DNA of 64,000 nt from Metridium senile (Eukaryota > Cnidaria > Anthozoa > Actiniaria > Metridiidae), in assembly GCA_949775045.1 (NCBI GenBank), contig OX459101.1, positions 17,886,180 to 17,950,179 of the forward strand, in the 5' to 3' direction. Positions 11,900 through 24,100 of this stretch are shown piece after piece (position 1 is the stretch's first letter; each line of letters begins with the position of its first letter). The position numbers and the translations under genes were made by a program. Under the pieces are notes generated by a model that saw only the letters and a program-made list of their open reading frames with translations, was not told the DNA's origin and did no database searches.

Positions 11900-12290
11900 A
11901 AGGTGATATAATGTTTGCGCTCAATTCCACAATAGCAATTTGATTCTATTTCATGGATATAGTGCTTGCGCTCTATTCCACAGTAGCAATTTGATTCTAT
12001 TTCATGGATATAGTGCTTGCGCTCTATTCCACAGTAGCAATTTGATTCTATTTCATGGATATAGTGTTTGTGCTCCATTCCACAGTAGCAATTTGATTCT
12101 ATTTCATGGATATAGTGTTTGTGCTCCATTCCACAGTAGCAATTTGATTCTATTTCATGGATATAGTGTTTTGCGCTCTATTCCACAGTAGCAATTTGAT
12201 TCTATTTCATGGATACAGTAATTTGCGCTCTATTCCACAGTAGCAATTTGATTTTATTTCATGGATATAGTGTTTGCGTTCTATTCCACG
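11900..12290. repeat. Tandem array, right arm of a putative Foldback-type element
   Basis: About seven copies of the 8.9 kb array unit in reverse orientation (GCAATTTGATTCTATTTCAT and GATATAGTGTTTGCGCTC). Unrelated MITEs at 9410, 10961 and 11545 lie between the arms and would be nested insertions. Confidence 0.8.
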
Positions 12291-12429
12291 TGCGTTTTGA
12301 GGTACATTGCGCCAGAGCTAAAAAATCCCGTGCACGAAAATATGCGTGTCACACAATCCATCCATGTCATTGTATATGATATTTTCAATCAACAAACAGA
12401 GAAAACAGATTACAAATGTAAAAAAAAAC

Positions 12430-13820
12430 TTAACAATAATAATTAAGGATTATATAGATAACAAATAAATGAAATAAATTCGACAGAAGTCTGAAAATGT
12501 TGTTATTTGATTAGCATATAGCCAAGAGAGGATAACTGTTCGTAATTCATATAGTAAATATTTGCGGTTGGCGCTCGAAACATGTACAAAAATTTGATTG
12601 CTCCCAAACATATTAGAAGAAATACAAAAAGTATGAAAAACAAACAAGAATTTAATAAATATATTTTTTTAGAAAACATATCTTTAAGTTAAACATTTGA
12701 TTTAAAGTTTTTGAGTCGATTAATTAAGTTCTTTACATATTTTAAATCGGTTTACATATTTTACAAGACAGTAATAAACTCAACCAAAACGTGCGCCACT
12801 TACCTAGAGGTCAGCCAAGCAAGAAAATCGAGTTTAAAACGCTAAAACAAGAAACTCCGCGTCTTTGAAATACAGTAATTGTATCTGGATAAATGATTGA
12901 CAAATAGTGCAAAAACTAGTGAGTTTTAAGCGAATTTTAGCGCCTTCAAATTGAAGTTGCGTATCACCAAGTTTCGCGCAAATATGGCAGATTTGCCGAC
13001 TTGAAAACACACTTATTTAGGAAAATTGCAGTGAATTAAAGTCTTTATTTGTTTAATCTGTAAATAACTGCAGTGCTAACTGAGAAAAACCTTAAACAAA
13101 ACAAAAACCTAATAAAAACACTCAACAATTTTGCCTCTTCAAAGCAAAGCCTCTGCCCACGATTTATCCATTGCTAGTTTCTCAGAAGAAGGAACAAGTT
13201 TTGAATGTTCTTTTGAGAGCGAAATCTTCAGTATCTCAAACACTAGATCTTTCTGACTTACCACGTAGCCGAGCTTGTAACTAAGATAACAGCTCTGACA
13301 ATTATTTTTACACAAAGACAGCTATTCAAACTCACCTAAAACTGGCTCACAAATTCACATTCTTGATCTTCAATTTGAAACAGTCAGTAATTCAAAGCAG
13401 GAAGGCTTCGCCAGCATGGACTCATAGTTTCTTCAATGATGGTGTTTTAAATTTCTGTGGAATCTTCTAAAAGGTCATTCAAAGCACGTAAGAATTTATC
13501 TTGGAAATTTAACACTACACCATCTCGAGTTTCCAACCTCTCGGGTCATCAGCACTCGATCAACAAAGATTTATTTTTTCAAGAACAATATATTGATGTT
13601 TTTCAATGCTATATTTAAATGTAATTGACTCTGATTTTAGTTCAAGATAAGCAAGGTTTAATAGGTTATTGGACTTATATACTATTTGATTTGTTATTAA
13701 TTGCAAGTTCCTTAAGTAGAAAGGGAAATTGAAATTGTGCCATGTTTTTTTTACAGGAAAAGGCCCATTTGGAACACACCTTAATTCAAGGTCGTAGTGA
13801 CATTCTCTTCAGATAATCAC
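12430..13820. other. Intergenic, nothing firmly recognised
   Basis: AT-rich sequence with no supported exon or inverted repeat. A GGTAAGT donor-like site on the minus strand near 12800 has no coding partner. Confidence 0.45.
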
Positions 13821-13829
13821 CATTTCACT

Positions 13830-13985
13830 TTGAAGGATTAACGTCCTCAACGTCAGTAAGTAATTGACGTCCTAAACGTCAGTAAGTATTTTTAAACACT
13901 CTTTTTTATACGGTGTATAACTTAACATTTCACTTTGAAGGATAACGGGCGTCCTAAACATCAGTAAGTAACACTCTCTCAGTTT
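13830..13985. repeat. Short direct repeats with CGTCAGTAAGTA
   Basis: Three diverged copies of a unit ending ACGTC(C)TAAACGTCAGTAAG at about 13835, 13865 and 13945. No function inferred. Confidence 0.6.
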
Positions 13986-14184
13986 ATACGTTAAGTTTTT
14001 AATTGATATTTTATATCAGTAAATATCTCACAACCAGAAACGTTCCAACCTAGCTCTCAAAGTCAGTCCAAAAACCCCTTTTCAGTCAGTGTTTCCTTTA
14101 TCTCAAGGAGTAATGGGAAGGACATTCAAGGGCGTACACCGCGTCTACACGCAAAACGCCAATAAATATATCTCAATCTTGAGC

Positions 14185-14538
14185 CAGACACCGTGTCCCA
14201 CTAATTAATTGGAGAGACTCAGACACACACTCACTACCTTAAGCACACAACTCTGCTCACAATCTTCTAGCCAGACACAAGTGTCCACTGAACTAATTGG
14301 GGAGACTCAGACACACACTCACTACCTCTACGTTAAATATTATAGCATACAACTCTGCTCACGTTTATTTTTGGCGAAGGGAGGAAAACCGGATAACCCG
14401 GAGAAAAACCTGTTGTGGCATATATAGGAGAGAAGAACACATCAAAAAAACTCAACTCACCTGTAATCCATGCCCGAGCTGGAACTCGAACCTGGACCAC
14501 AGCAATGAGAGGAGCGTGCTAAACCGGCTACGCCACCC
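14185..14538 (-). mobile_element. tRNA-derived SINE, near full length, 3' part duplicated
   Basis: On the minus strand, from 14538: a GGGTGGCGTAGCCGG head, box B GGTTCGAGTTCC, then a body with GGTTTTTCTCCGGGTTATCC. The tail region (GAGTCTCCCCAATTAG with flanking GTGTCTGG) is present twice, at about 14310 and about 14215. Confidence 0.85.
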
Positions 14539-14545
14539 TATATAT

Positions 14546-14824
14546 ACACCTAATTCAAAAAAGGTTGACGGGGCGAACGGCGATTGGCGATTGGTGATTG
14601 GCGATTGCGGGACTGTGGATAATACGAATTTCTTCTTATTCTATTCTAAATTACCCAAACATGGTTAAGCGATGACCTTAGATGGATGTCTCGAAGGTTT
14701 CGCTGAACGGTGGAGGCATTGTTTGGGTAATTTAGAAACGAATAAGAAGGAATTCATATTAACCATCGCCAATCACCAATCGCCAATCGCCGTTCGCCCC
14801 GTCAACCTTTTTTGAATTAGGTGT
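14546..14824. mobile_element. Foldback element, ends ACACCTAATTCAAAAAAGGT
   Basis: Terminal inverted repeats of about 50 bp run from ACACCTAATTCAAAAAAGGT through GGCGAACGGCGATTGGCG. The interior contains the GTTTGGGTAATTTAGAAACG arm shared with 10330-10603. It is directly adjacent to the SINE at 14538. Confidence 0.85.
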
Positions 14825-15090
14825 ATTCAGTGATTGTGCTGGATTTGATCAGGATGAAAGCTTTGATGACAGTAATGATTGAGACGTGACGATGATGATG
14901 ACGATTGTGATGATCAAGATTGTGAGTAATTCCAGAGTAGAATTTTATATATAGATGATATTACATGGGCGCGCGGAAATACCATATTTATCTTCCAGTG
15001 GTGAAATGAAATTTTTGATACAAGCTAGAGTTAAGTTTCCGTAAAGCTGTGTAACTATAGTGATGACATTTTCATATGTGAAGATAACAT

Positions 15091-15752
15091 GCACTCAGAG
15101 GCCTTAAGGCATGGATATCCGTGTATATGGTATAAAAAGTGAGGGGGTGGTCTATTATCGTGTGCTTTTTACCAAACTTATTCGAATTGATACAGACAAT
15201 GTAATTGGTAATCTTAGCAACATTAAGAAATGAGGTTTCCATAGTAACAAACACTTGACCTTTGAACCTATTTTCAGTGATTTTACCTTCGAAGCTTGTG
15301 GAGTATCAGAAAATCACCTCAGAACGAGAAACAAAGCATTTGGTATTGTAGAGCGTGCCTGCTAGTATGTCACTCAAATTAGATATATCTTGACGAATAT
15401 TATTGGTTCTTTTGTAAATCAAGGGTATCATATTTCACATTTGCTGTAAACAAGGTTCTCTTTAAAATTGTCAATTTTTCTAATTAGGATGAAAATGCCC
15501 TACCGAACCTTGAATAGTTGGCAAAATACAATTTTAGTTTTATAAAGCTTTTCCAATCCTCCAGGGGACGTTTTTGAATGTTCGTTAAATTGGAGTTCAA
15601 AGGTCAAATGTTGGTTACCATGGAAACTTCATATCCTAACTGATATACACAATCTGTGCTAATTCCAATGAGTTTGGTAAAAAGCACACGTCAATAGACC
15701 ACCCCCTCACTTTTTACACCATATACACAGAGACCCATGCCTCAAGTCACTG
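15091..15752. mobile_element. About 660 bp foldback element
   Basis: The left arm (GTATATGGTATAAAAAGTGA then GGGGGTGGTCTATT and TTTTTACCAAACT) is inverted at about 15600-15745. The arms also share CATGGAAAC and AAAGGTCAA. No transposase frame. Confidence 0.75.
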
Positions 15753-16084
15753 CACCTTGTTCACGTGTTAAAATATCAAATTTTTGAAGCAGGGAAACAT
15801 AGGTATTTCATTGAGAATTATATAATAAAATAATTTATCCATCGAATTCCCGGTGTATACATTTAAGCTAATGATACAGCCCATTAAATCGGTATAAATT
15901 GCGTGTACAAAAGCGTAAGCTACCAGATGTACAGAGCGAGTAATTACAACGAAGAATGATGAGCAAATTAATTGATTAAACAGGTATCGAACAAACAGAT
16001 GTGTACAAGGGTGTGTGCATATCAGAACGTTTTCGTACCGATTCACTTTTACCATGCAAATGAGCATGTGTGCAATAACATGCT

Positions 16085-16240
16085 AATGAGGTGTGCGTGT
16101 AGCAATTTGCTTTCATTTTTTCCCTTGAGCCAGTGAAAATCATTGATAAAAGTGGTTTCGAGAATTGGTCGTATTATTTTGATTATTTTAAGCCGAGAGT
16201 GTGACTCACTGAAGCACTTTGCTACACGCACACCTCATTA
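16085..16240. mobile_element. MITE with ATGAGGTGTGCGTGTAGCAA ends
   Basis: Perfectly inverted ends of about 20 bp: AATGAGGTGTGCGTGTAGCA and its complement. Interior without coding sense. Confidence 0.75.
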
Positions 16241-16489
16241 GAGTACTCGCAAATAGACATCAATCAAAACTTCCATCTATGCTTTGTATCTGTTGCAAAA
16301 CACATCTTGATCAGACCAGCGAAAGTTGATCAATTCTCTAAATGAGAATGGGAAGTGTGGTCATTAAAGAAACTACTGGGAAACACCTTAAAACAGCAAT
16401 TATAAATATTATAATTAGGGAAGGCCATTTATGAAAGTCGTCTAATATACAATATTAAAAAATTCATGAATAATTAATGAGACATTTTG

Positions 16490-16980
16490 AAAAGAAATCA
16501 TGACCATGACGAGTGTTGTAAATCTGATACAACACTAGTGTTGTATATCCTGATTTGCATAAGTTTTAACTGGTAATTTTACGGCAAAATGTATTTTAAT
16601 CTTGAAAATTTTGGTAAAATATGAAAGAGCTAACCTAGACATTTTTTAAGTAGTTTACAACATTCGCGTCCGTGTTGTATCGGCGATACAATCGCGCGCC
16701 TTCGGCTTGCGATTGTATCTGCCGATACAACACGGCCGCTCATGTTGTAAACACTACTAATACTCCAGTTTCGAGATCTCTTTTACTCAGTGTTAGCCTC
16801 AAAACCATGTAGTATATTCTTTTGTTCAGTAACAGTCCGTGCAAATGAAAGAGGTTTGTGAGCATAGAAGACAATAAAAATATATCGAAATCTCACGTTT
16901 TATCTAAATTTCTGCATATTTTACACACAATTGAGGCTAACACTGAGTAAAAGAGATCTCGAAACTGGAGTATTCCTATT
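16490..16980. mobile_element. Two adjacent inverted repeats
   Basis: A hairpin at about 16655-16752 has arms ACAACATTCGCGTCCGTGTT / inverse. A second repeat at 16759-16977 has arms TACTCCAGTTTCGAGATCTC and inverse. Solo GTTGTA motifs precede them. Confidence 0.65.
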
Positions 16981-16999
16981 AATATTTATAATCTAAATA

Positions 17000-17700
17000 G
17001 AATAAAACGACAAATAATCCCGATTAATGTAATAAATATTAGTGATTTATTGATTCAGTTGTGTCTTAGTTATCCACTTATGCTAAAATATTGTTACAAT
17101 TGATAATTATGTAGATTTATTTCGTAGCTTACATATTTACATTCAAGATTATTTGATGTGATTCGCGATGGCCCGTTTTTAAGACACATGGTCACTTACC
17201 GGCATGCTTTGCGTTGTCTATTTTGATTTTGAGTGTTATAATTCATCCGCAGTCAGTCGTATTACGAGAAAAAAATAAAACAAAACGCTAAACGATTTAG
17301 TAAGAGCGTAAATACCCATTCACATCGTAAAAGATATCAAAATGTCTGAATGTGTGATTTTCATGGTCCACCAAATTCAGTCTTTCGCGCAGTGCATGCT
17401 GGTAAGTTATCATGGGCTTTTAAAGAAAATTGATATAAGAAAAAATTCAGAATGGACAAAAAAGAGTTGCAATGAATAGAAGTTGAGAGACCGTTGCTAT
17501 GATAGACTTGAGAATTGATTATAAAGATTGTCCACCAATAACGTCTCGACTTGGAACCTTGTCTTGTGATCATCCGAACGAATTCGGGGAAGGTCCTTCA
17601 ATGCACAGCAAAGCAGGAATCGGGGAGAGAGAGAAACGTATATCTTGATTGAAACTTTAGTCCAGTAGCGTTTGACGTTTTTTATACATTGAGAAAGAAC
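17000..17700. other. CLK downstream region, no gene seen
   Basis: No exon or repeat was recognised. It may hold the CLK 3' untranslated region and polyadenylation site, but I could not place one. Confidence 0.4.
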
Positions 17701-17789
17701 TTAACAAAGACATTGAAATGTCATTGATTCTAATTGATATGCAGTGACTCGGGGCGAGATAGATTCAGACAGCGAAGCAGGCACTGAGG

Positions 17790-18159
17790 TAGATGGTCGC
17801 AGCAACGTGTTAGTGTTAGCGTCATCTACTTTTAGTGTGTGAGTGGAGTCCTTCTTTGCAGAACAATGACTCGATGAATGGGTGTTCGAGTGCTTCTTTG
17901 GCTGTGACTCGTTTGTTAGGGTCGTATTGCAGCGATTTACTGTGTGAATGGTGTCCTTCTTTGCAGAACAACGACTCGATGAATGGGTGTTCGAGTGCTT
18001 CTTTGGCTGTGACTCGTTTGTTAGAGTCGTATTGCAGAGATTTACTGTGTGAATGGCGTCCTTCTTTGCAGAACGACTCGATCGATGGGTGTTCAAGTGC
18101 TTCTTTGGCTGTGACTCGTTTGTCAGGGTTGTATTGCAGCGAAAGGGTTAGAGTTAGCG
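17790..18159 (-). pseudogene. Three tandem copies of the CLK last-exon segment
   Basis: Downstream of the CLK stop, three copies of the C-lobe tail segment ([20 protein letters not shown]) follow on the minus strand with a 105 bp (35 codon) period: starts at 17851, 17956 and 18061 on the plus strand. The true exon's copy is at 18189. They are open in one frame for about 113 codons and end in the same SKSR-stop type sequence. The unit is flanked by GTAGATGACGCTAAC at both ends of the array. No clear splice acceptor precedes them, so they are probably 3' UTR or duplicated debris, although an alternative last exon is possible. Confidence 0.8.
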
Positions 18160-21100
18160 TCATCTACTTTTACTGTGCGAATGGCGTACTTCTTTGCAGA
18201 ACAATGATTCGATGAATGGGTGTTCAAGTGCTTCTTTGGCTGTGACTCGTTTGTCAGGGTCGTATTCTAGAAGGTGGTCTAGTAGGTTAAAGAACAGCTC
18301 ATGTTGTTCGTCATCATGTAGCATGTATCGCTGTAATGGTGAAAAAAAGGTAAGATTATTTTCATGGTTATCATCAGTATAATATTTAGCACTATTTTTA
18401 TTGTTAACACCATGCATCACCATTGTCATCATTATTAACAATCACCAAAATATTCATCACCATCACCACTGCCATTCCAAATATCATCATCATCATCGCT
18501 ATTCTCATCACCACCACCATCATCACCATCTCCATTATCATCATTGCCATCCCCAGCATCATCAAAATCATCAATCACTTTCTACATCAAGTCAACATGA
18601 TCATAACCACCACAATCATCTTTTTCATCATCACCACCGCAACCAAAACCATCATCAACAAAGTCATCATCATCACCACCACCATCATCATCGTCATCTT
18701 TATCATCATAACCACCAACACCATCAACAGTCATCATCACCACCACCACCATCAGCATCTTTATCACCACCATGACAACCACCATCATCACTATCTTTAC
18801 TTTATCATCATAACCACCAACACCATCAACAGTCATCATCATCATCAGCATCTTTATCACCACCATGACAACCACCAACACCACTATCTTTACTTTATCA
18901 TCATAACCACCAACACCATCAACAGTCATCATCATCATCATCACCACCACCATCAGCATCTTTATCACCACCATGATAACCACCATCATCACTATCTTTA
19001 CTTTATTATCATAACCACCACCGATAGCATACAGTACCTTCAATGGTTTGCAGTTCTCTCTGACATATTTTCCTGCTGAAGATCTGTCGTCCCAGTCAAG
19101 TCTACCCTTGTAGAAGTACTTGGTTTTTCTAACAAAACAACACACAAATCTTATTAGACAATCCATTCATCACTTTATTTTACAGTGCGACTACTCCAAC
19201 CAATGCCACCCAAACAAATTTTTCACAAATCATCCAATCACATTCAAATATCTAATTAAACAATAGAATTATAGGAAATAGATGATTCATTAAAGTTCAC
19301 TGTCGAAATATAATGTCAAAGTGTCAACAACAAAAAACACCAGAATTATCTTGTATAGTGATTGAATAATTTTTGAAAATTTTTTTTGGGTGGCCTTGAT
19401 TCGAGTAGTCGCACTGTAACGTCCCAATCTCCTAGTTTGACACTAACCATGTGTCCTACTATTTGGGGAGACTCACTCTCACTATCTCTACGTTAAATAT
19501 TTTAGCACACAACTCAGCCCATGTGTTTATTTTTTGTAGAGGGAGGAAAACTGGGCAACCTGGAGAAAAAGAACCTCGTGGCATAGGAGAGAAGATCATA
19601 TCAAACAAACTCAACTCACATATAATCCATGCCCAAGCAGGGACTCGAACCTGGACCACAGCGGTGAGAGGCCAGCGCTCTCACCGATAGGCAACCCATG
19701 TCACCCAAAAATTCATGCAAAAATGTATTCATTCATTCAATCAATCATCGATTCATTCACCCAGCCACTCATACATTTATCCATCAATCTACTTTTCATT
19801 CGTTGATGCAATGACCATGTACATATATCCAGTTATTCATCCATCCATCCATCCATCTATTCAGTAAGTACATACCTTGATTTTTTCCCTAGTTTAGATG
19901 GTATTTTGCCTAGTATTCTTTCCATCATCGCAAGGTGTTCTTTATTCTCATGTGTCTACAAAACAAAGTAGTTTCTAGTTACATAAAATAGATATCTCCA
20001 CTAAAGTACTTCATTACAGCGTGATGCGCAGTACCGTGACCAGCCAAGAAACTTTTGAGAAAGTTAGCCAATCAGCGTGAGAGAATTTGTTTTTTTATGA
20101 TTGACAGGATCGTCTGTATATAAATAGATTATCGAAAGTAGGGAACCTATTTCATACAAAGTGGTGAAGATGAGCGAGGTTGTACGCGGTTAAGAACTTT
20201 CTCAAAAGTTTCTTGGGTGGCCACGGTACCGCGCATCACACTGTAAAAGTACCACATTTGAAGTACTATGAAATTGTGTATGATAATGATTGTCTACGAA
20301 TAGTAAGCAAAGCAATAAGCTGGAAAATATTTCTGCAACTTTGTAGTCTGTGGCCGAATGAACTCAACAAAATGGTCTCCTATTAACATATGTGCTTCAT
20401 AGTTGAGTTAGTAGATCATTGCACCAGTTCTGCAAAGGTCATTCTGTTGAAGTCCCAACAAATAGTTACTTTGTTCATTCTAGTTACCTGAAATAGTGTG
20501 TAGCCAGAGTAGAGTTCAAAGAGAATACATCCAGCACTCCAAATATCACAAGGATATGACCAACCAAGCTCTACACATAGAAGAAATAGATAACATGAGA
20601 TTATGGTGATGATATACTGATTATAATTATGATGGTGGTGGTGGTAATGATCCATTCTCTTACCCAGACCCTTCTCAGCTTCACTGATCATTGAATTTTC
20701 GTTAGAAAGCTGAGAAGGGTCTGGGTAAGAGAATGGTAATGATCATGATGATGTTATAACAATGATGGTGATGTATGTTGATTAAGGGGTAGACCATTTA
20801 ACTTTTGACGGGGGGGGGGGGTCATGCATACAGAATGTGACAAAAAATGTAACAAAGAAAAATATCATGCACTGCTGTTTGACTAACAAAAAAATCTGGA
20901 TTGCTCGTCAGTGGGGAAAAAAAAATTTGCACAAAAAAATATTACAACCATCTCCCCCTCCCCCCTCAAAAGTCAAATGGTCTGCCCCTAAAAATGATGA
21001 GCATGAAGACAATGATGCCAATCATGGTAAAGACGATTATGATGATGACGGTAATGATGTCTATGATGATCATGATCATGAATATGTTCATGTTGTCTAT

Positions 21101-24100
21101 AATGATGAGGTCCAGAGTTCAACTCCCAGTGACCTCGCATCCTTATTTCAACTTCTCTTCTTTCCGTGTAGCTTTAAATACTGTAAAACAGAGCACTGAT
21201 GGAGAGGAAAGTAAAATGAGCGCACCGTCCATCGGCTCTCTGGAAGATCAGCTTTGGCCGAAGGGACTTCTGCTTATTTTTTTTTTTTATGATGATAATA
21301 ACAATAATTATAATGACCATAATGATAATGATGAAGAATATGATAAATGTTAAAAGCATTGATATGACTATATTGATAATAATAATAATAATAATTACTT
21401 ACCTAATATAACTTCAGGTGCTCTGTAATGTCGTGTTGATACAGTTGTACTGTGGTGTTCGTGTTCAAACGTAGCTGACCCAAAGTCTATTAGTCGAATA
21501 CTAGGATTTCTTAGATGTCGCACATCTTTTTTCTGGAATTTAATCAAAAAACATGACAATCAGATTTTTGTTCACCAATGTAACTTTACAAGGTTTGAAT
21601 CAAACAGCCTCAGTCTCGATAGCGTGTAATATTTTCTTTACAATTTGACTACAGCCCGTGGAATTTTGAAGACTGTGTTTCAATTAGCTTCAATTGTTTG
21701 ATAATGTGTACAATTACCGAGAGCTGTAGTCAAATTGTAAGAATATATGGTAAACGTGATAAGGTGTATTATGTATAGGAAATTACACCATTCGAGAAGA
21801 ATTAATGAAAAATACCACATGTATTTGATTAAAGTGGCTTAATATAGTAGTCACTTTCATCATATACAAGCAGTGTTTTTCATTAATTCTTTGAGAAAGT
21901 TCTACAAAATGTGGAATTTCCTATTAAGAACACATCTACATAAAATGCGAGTCTCAGATGAAAAAAGGCAAAAATAAACATAAAAACACACACACAAGCC
22001 GCAAAGCATGCTGGGAAGGACGACAATGAGGTCAGGGATGATGAAGATAATAATAATGATGATTATATGAATAAGGATGGTGATGATAATGATGATGATA
22101 ATGATGATGATAATAATAATGATCATATGGATAATGATGGTGATGAATAATGATGATGATTATGATGATGATAATGATGATGATGATAATAATAATGATC
22201 ATATGGATAATGATGATGATGATGATGATGATGATGGTGATAATAATAATGATGGTGATGATACTCACCTCTACCTTGTTATAATAGATATCACAGTCTG
22301 AGTTTACAAATAACATGTTCTCTGGTTTGAGATCTGTGTGAGTTAACTTGATATCATGGAGAACTAGAAACAAAAGAATATTATAAGACAGACAGACACA
22401 TACAGAGACACCCCCACACACTGACAGACACAAATATAGTGAGACAAACAGACAAAATGACAAACAGACCAAAAGGCATGATGCCAAGGTCTACAGACAC
22501 AGAGACAACAAGGCTATATTGCTTTAAAAGCGATGATGCTTCGGCCCTCTACAGCTGCTGTACAGTGCTGCCTCTATGTGTTTTTTTTTTATTATAGTGT
22601 TGATTAAATTAAATAAAACGGATGATTTTACAGAAGTTTAGAATTTTGAAAGTGTAGTATGTCTCACTCATGGCTGTTATTTTTGATGAACTTAGAAAAC
22701 AGAGTATTTCTGTCGTGAATAAATTTTGGATTACGAGGCAAGCCTTGTGCGAAGATTTATTACGAAACCGAAGGTTCATACTCGTTGTTTAATTGGCTAA
22801 TGCTGCTCACGAGGAATCTGATTCACTGAACTATAAGATGATTGACAGAAGAGGCGGAAAATTATGGGTCCGCAAACTGATTCTAGTACCATTTCGGCCT
22901 GAAAATACAACATAAAGACCCATGGTCATTTACAAGCAGAGAAAAGAAGCAGTTATTGTTTTGTTCAAAGTCTACTTACATTCAACAGATACTAGCAGTT
23001 CATATGCCATGTGTTGTACTTGATCCAGTGGGTATGGTTCATAGTTATTGTCCTTCTAATCATACAAGATAAACATACTATAAGTAAACAAATATTCCTG
23101 GAATATCAAAATGAAAACCCTTGACAATGTCTCAATTGTCATAGAAACTAGGTATACCACTAAACTTTAGCTTAAATTTAAGCTCTTTGTGAGAAGGATA
23201 ATGCAGGATACACCTTAGTGCCCTCCATGTAAAAGGGAGAAAACGTTTCAAAACCTTTGAGGGGTGGTGAACTACATCTCATGTTAAGCAGAAGTCAGAC
23301 AGCTATGATAGTTGAAGGCGTCTCAACTATCATCAACTATCCTGTACATGCAGTCAAACTATCATGTGAAATTTAAGCATGTTCAAACTCTATGATAGTC
23401 CATAATAGTCGATGATAGTGCATGATAGTTGTTGGTCAAACGCACATGATAGTTGGAACTATCATCAACTATCATGAACTATCATTGCCGTTTGACCAAG
23501 GCTTTAGGGGGCATGCATTTTATGCCTGTTTTGATCAGATCTCACCAATAATTTCATTGTGTCAAAATTTCATGCTATTTGATTAAATATCTTTCAGGTT
23601 ATTGTTTTGTTTGCTTTATGGCACCTTGGGGCTTAACATAACAGTTGCTTACCATGAAGTCAAAAACACTAAGACCCATCTTCTCAAAGACGATGCACAT
23701 ATGACCATGAAAATTGAACCAGTCCAGCATCTTGATACACAAACTGAAAACATACACATACAGTTGATTAAGTAATATGTACAATTTTTTTAACTCTGAC
23801 AAAGGGTTAAAGCTGGAAACGTCAGTAAAGTTAAGTCAACATTTTTTACCGTGTTACAAAAATTTTTCATTCTATTACCTATCGTTTATATCAAACACCC
23901 ACGCAGCCTATACTAGTTTATTCGCTAGTTTTCATTTAAGTAAAGTTAAGTCAACATATTTTACGGTGTTATAAATTTCATTCTATTACCTATCGTTTAT
24001 ATTAAACACCGATGCAGCCTATACTAGTTTACTAGCTAGTTTTCATGTACAATATTAGAATATACATGTATACAGATTGGATGTGAATATTATATAGTAC

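Noticed and set aside
18401..19166. His-rich and Thr/Ile-rich long frames
   Set aside because: CAT/CAC repeat of CLK intron 12; only 19038-19128 is coding, as CLK exon 12.
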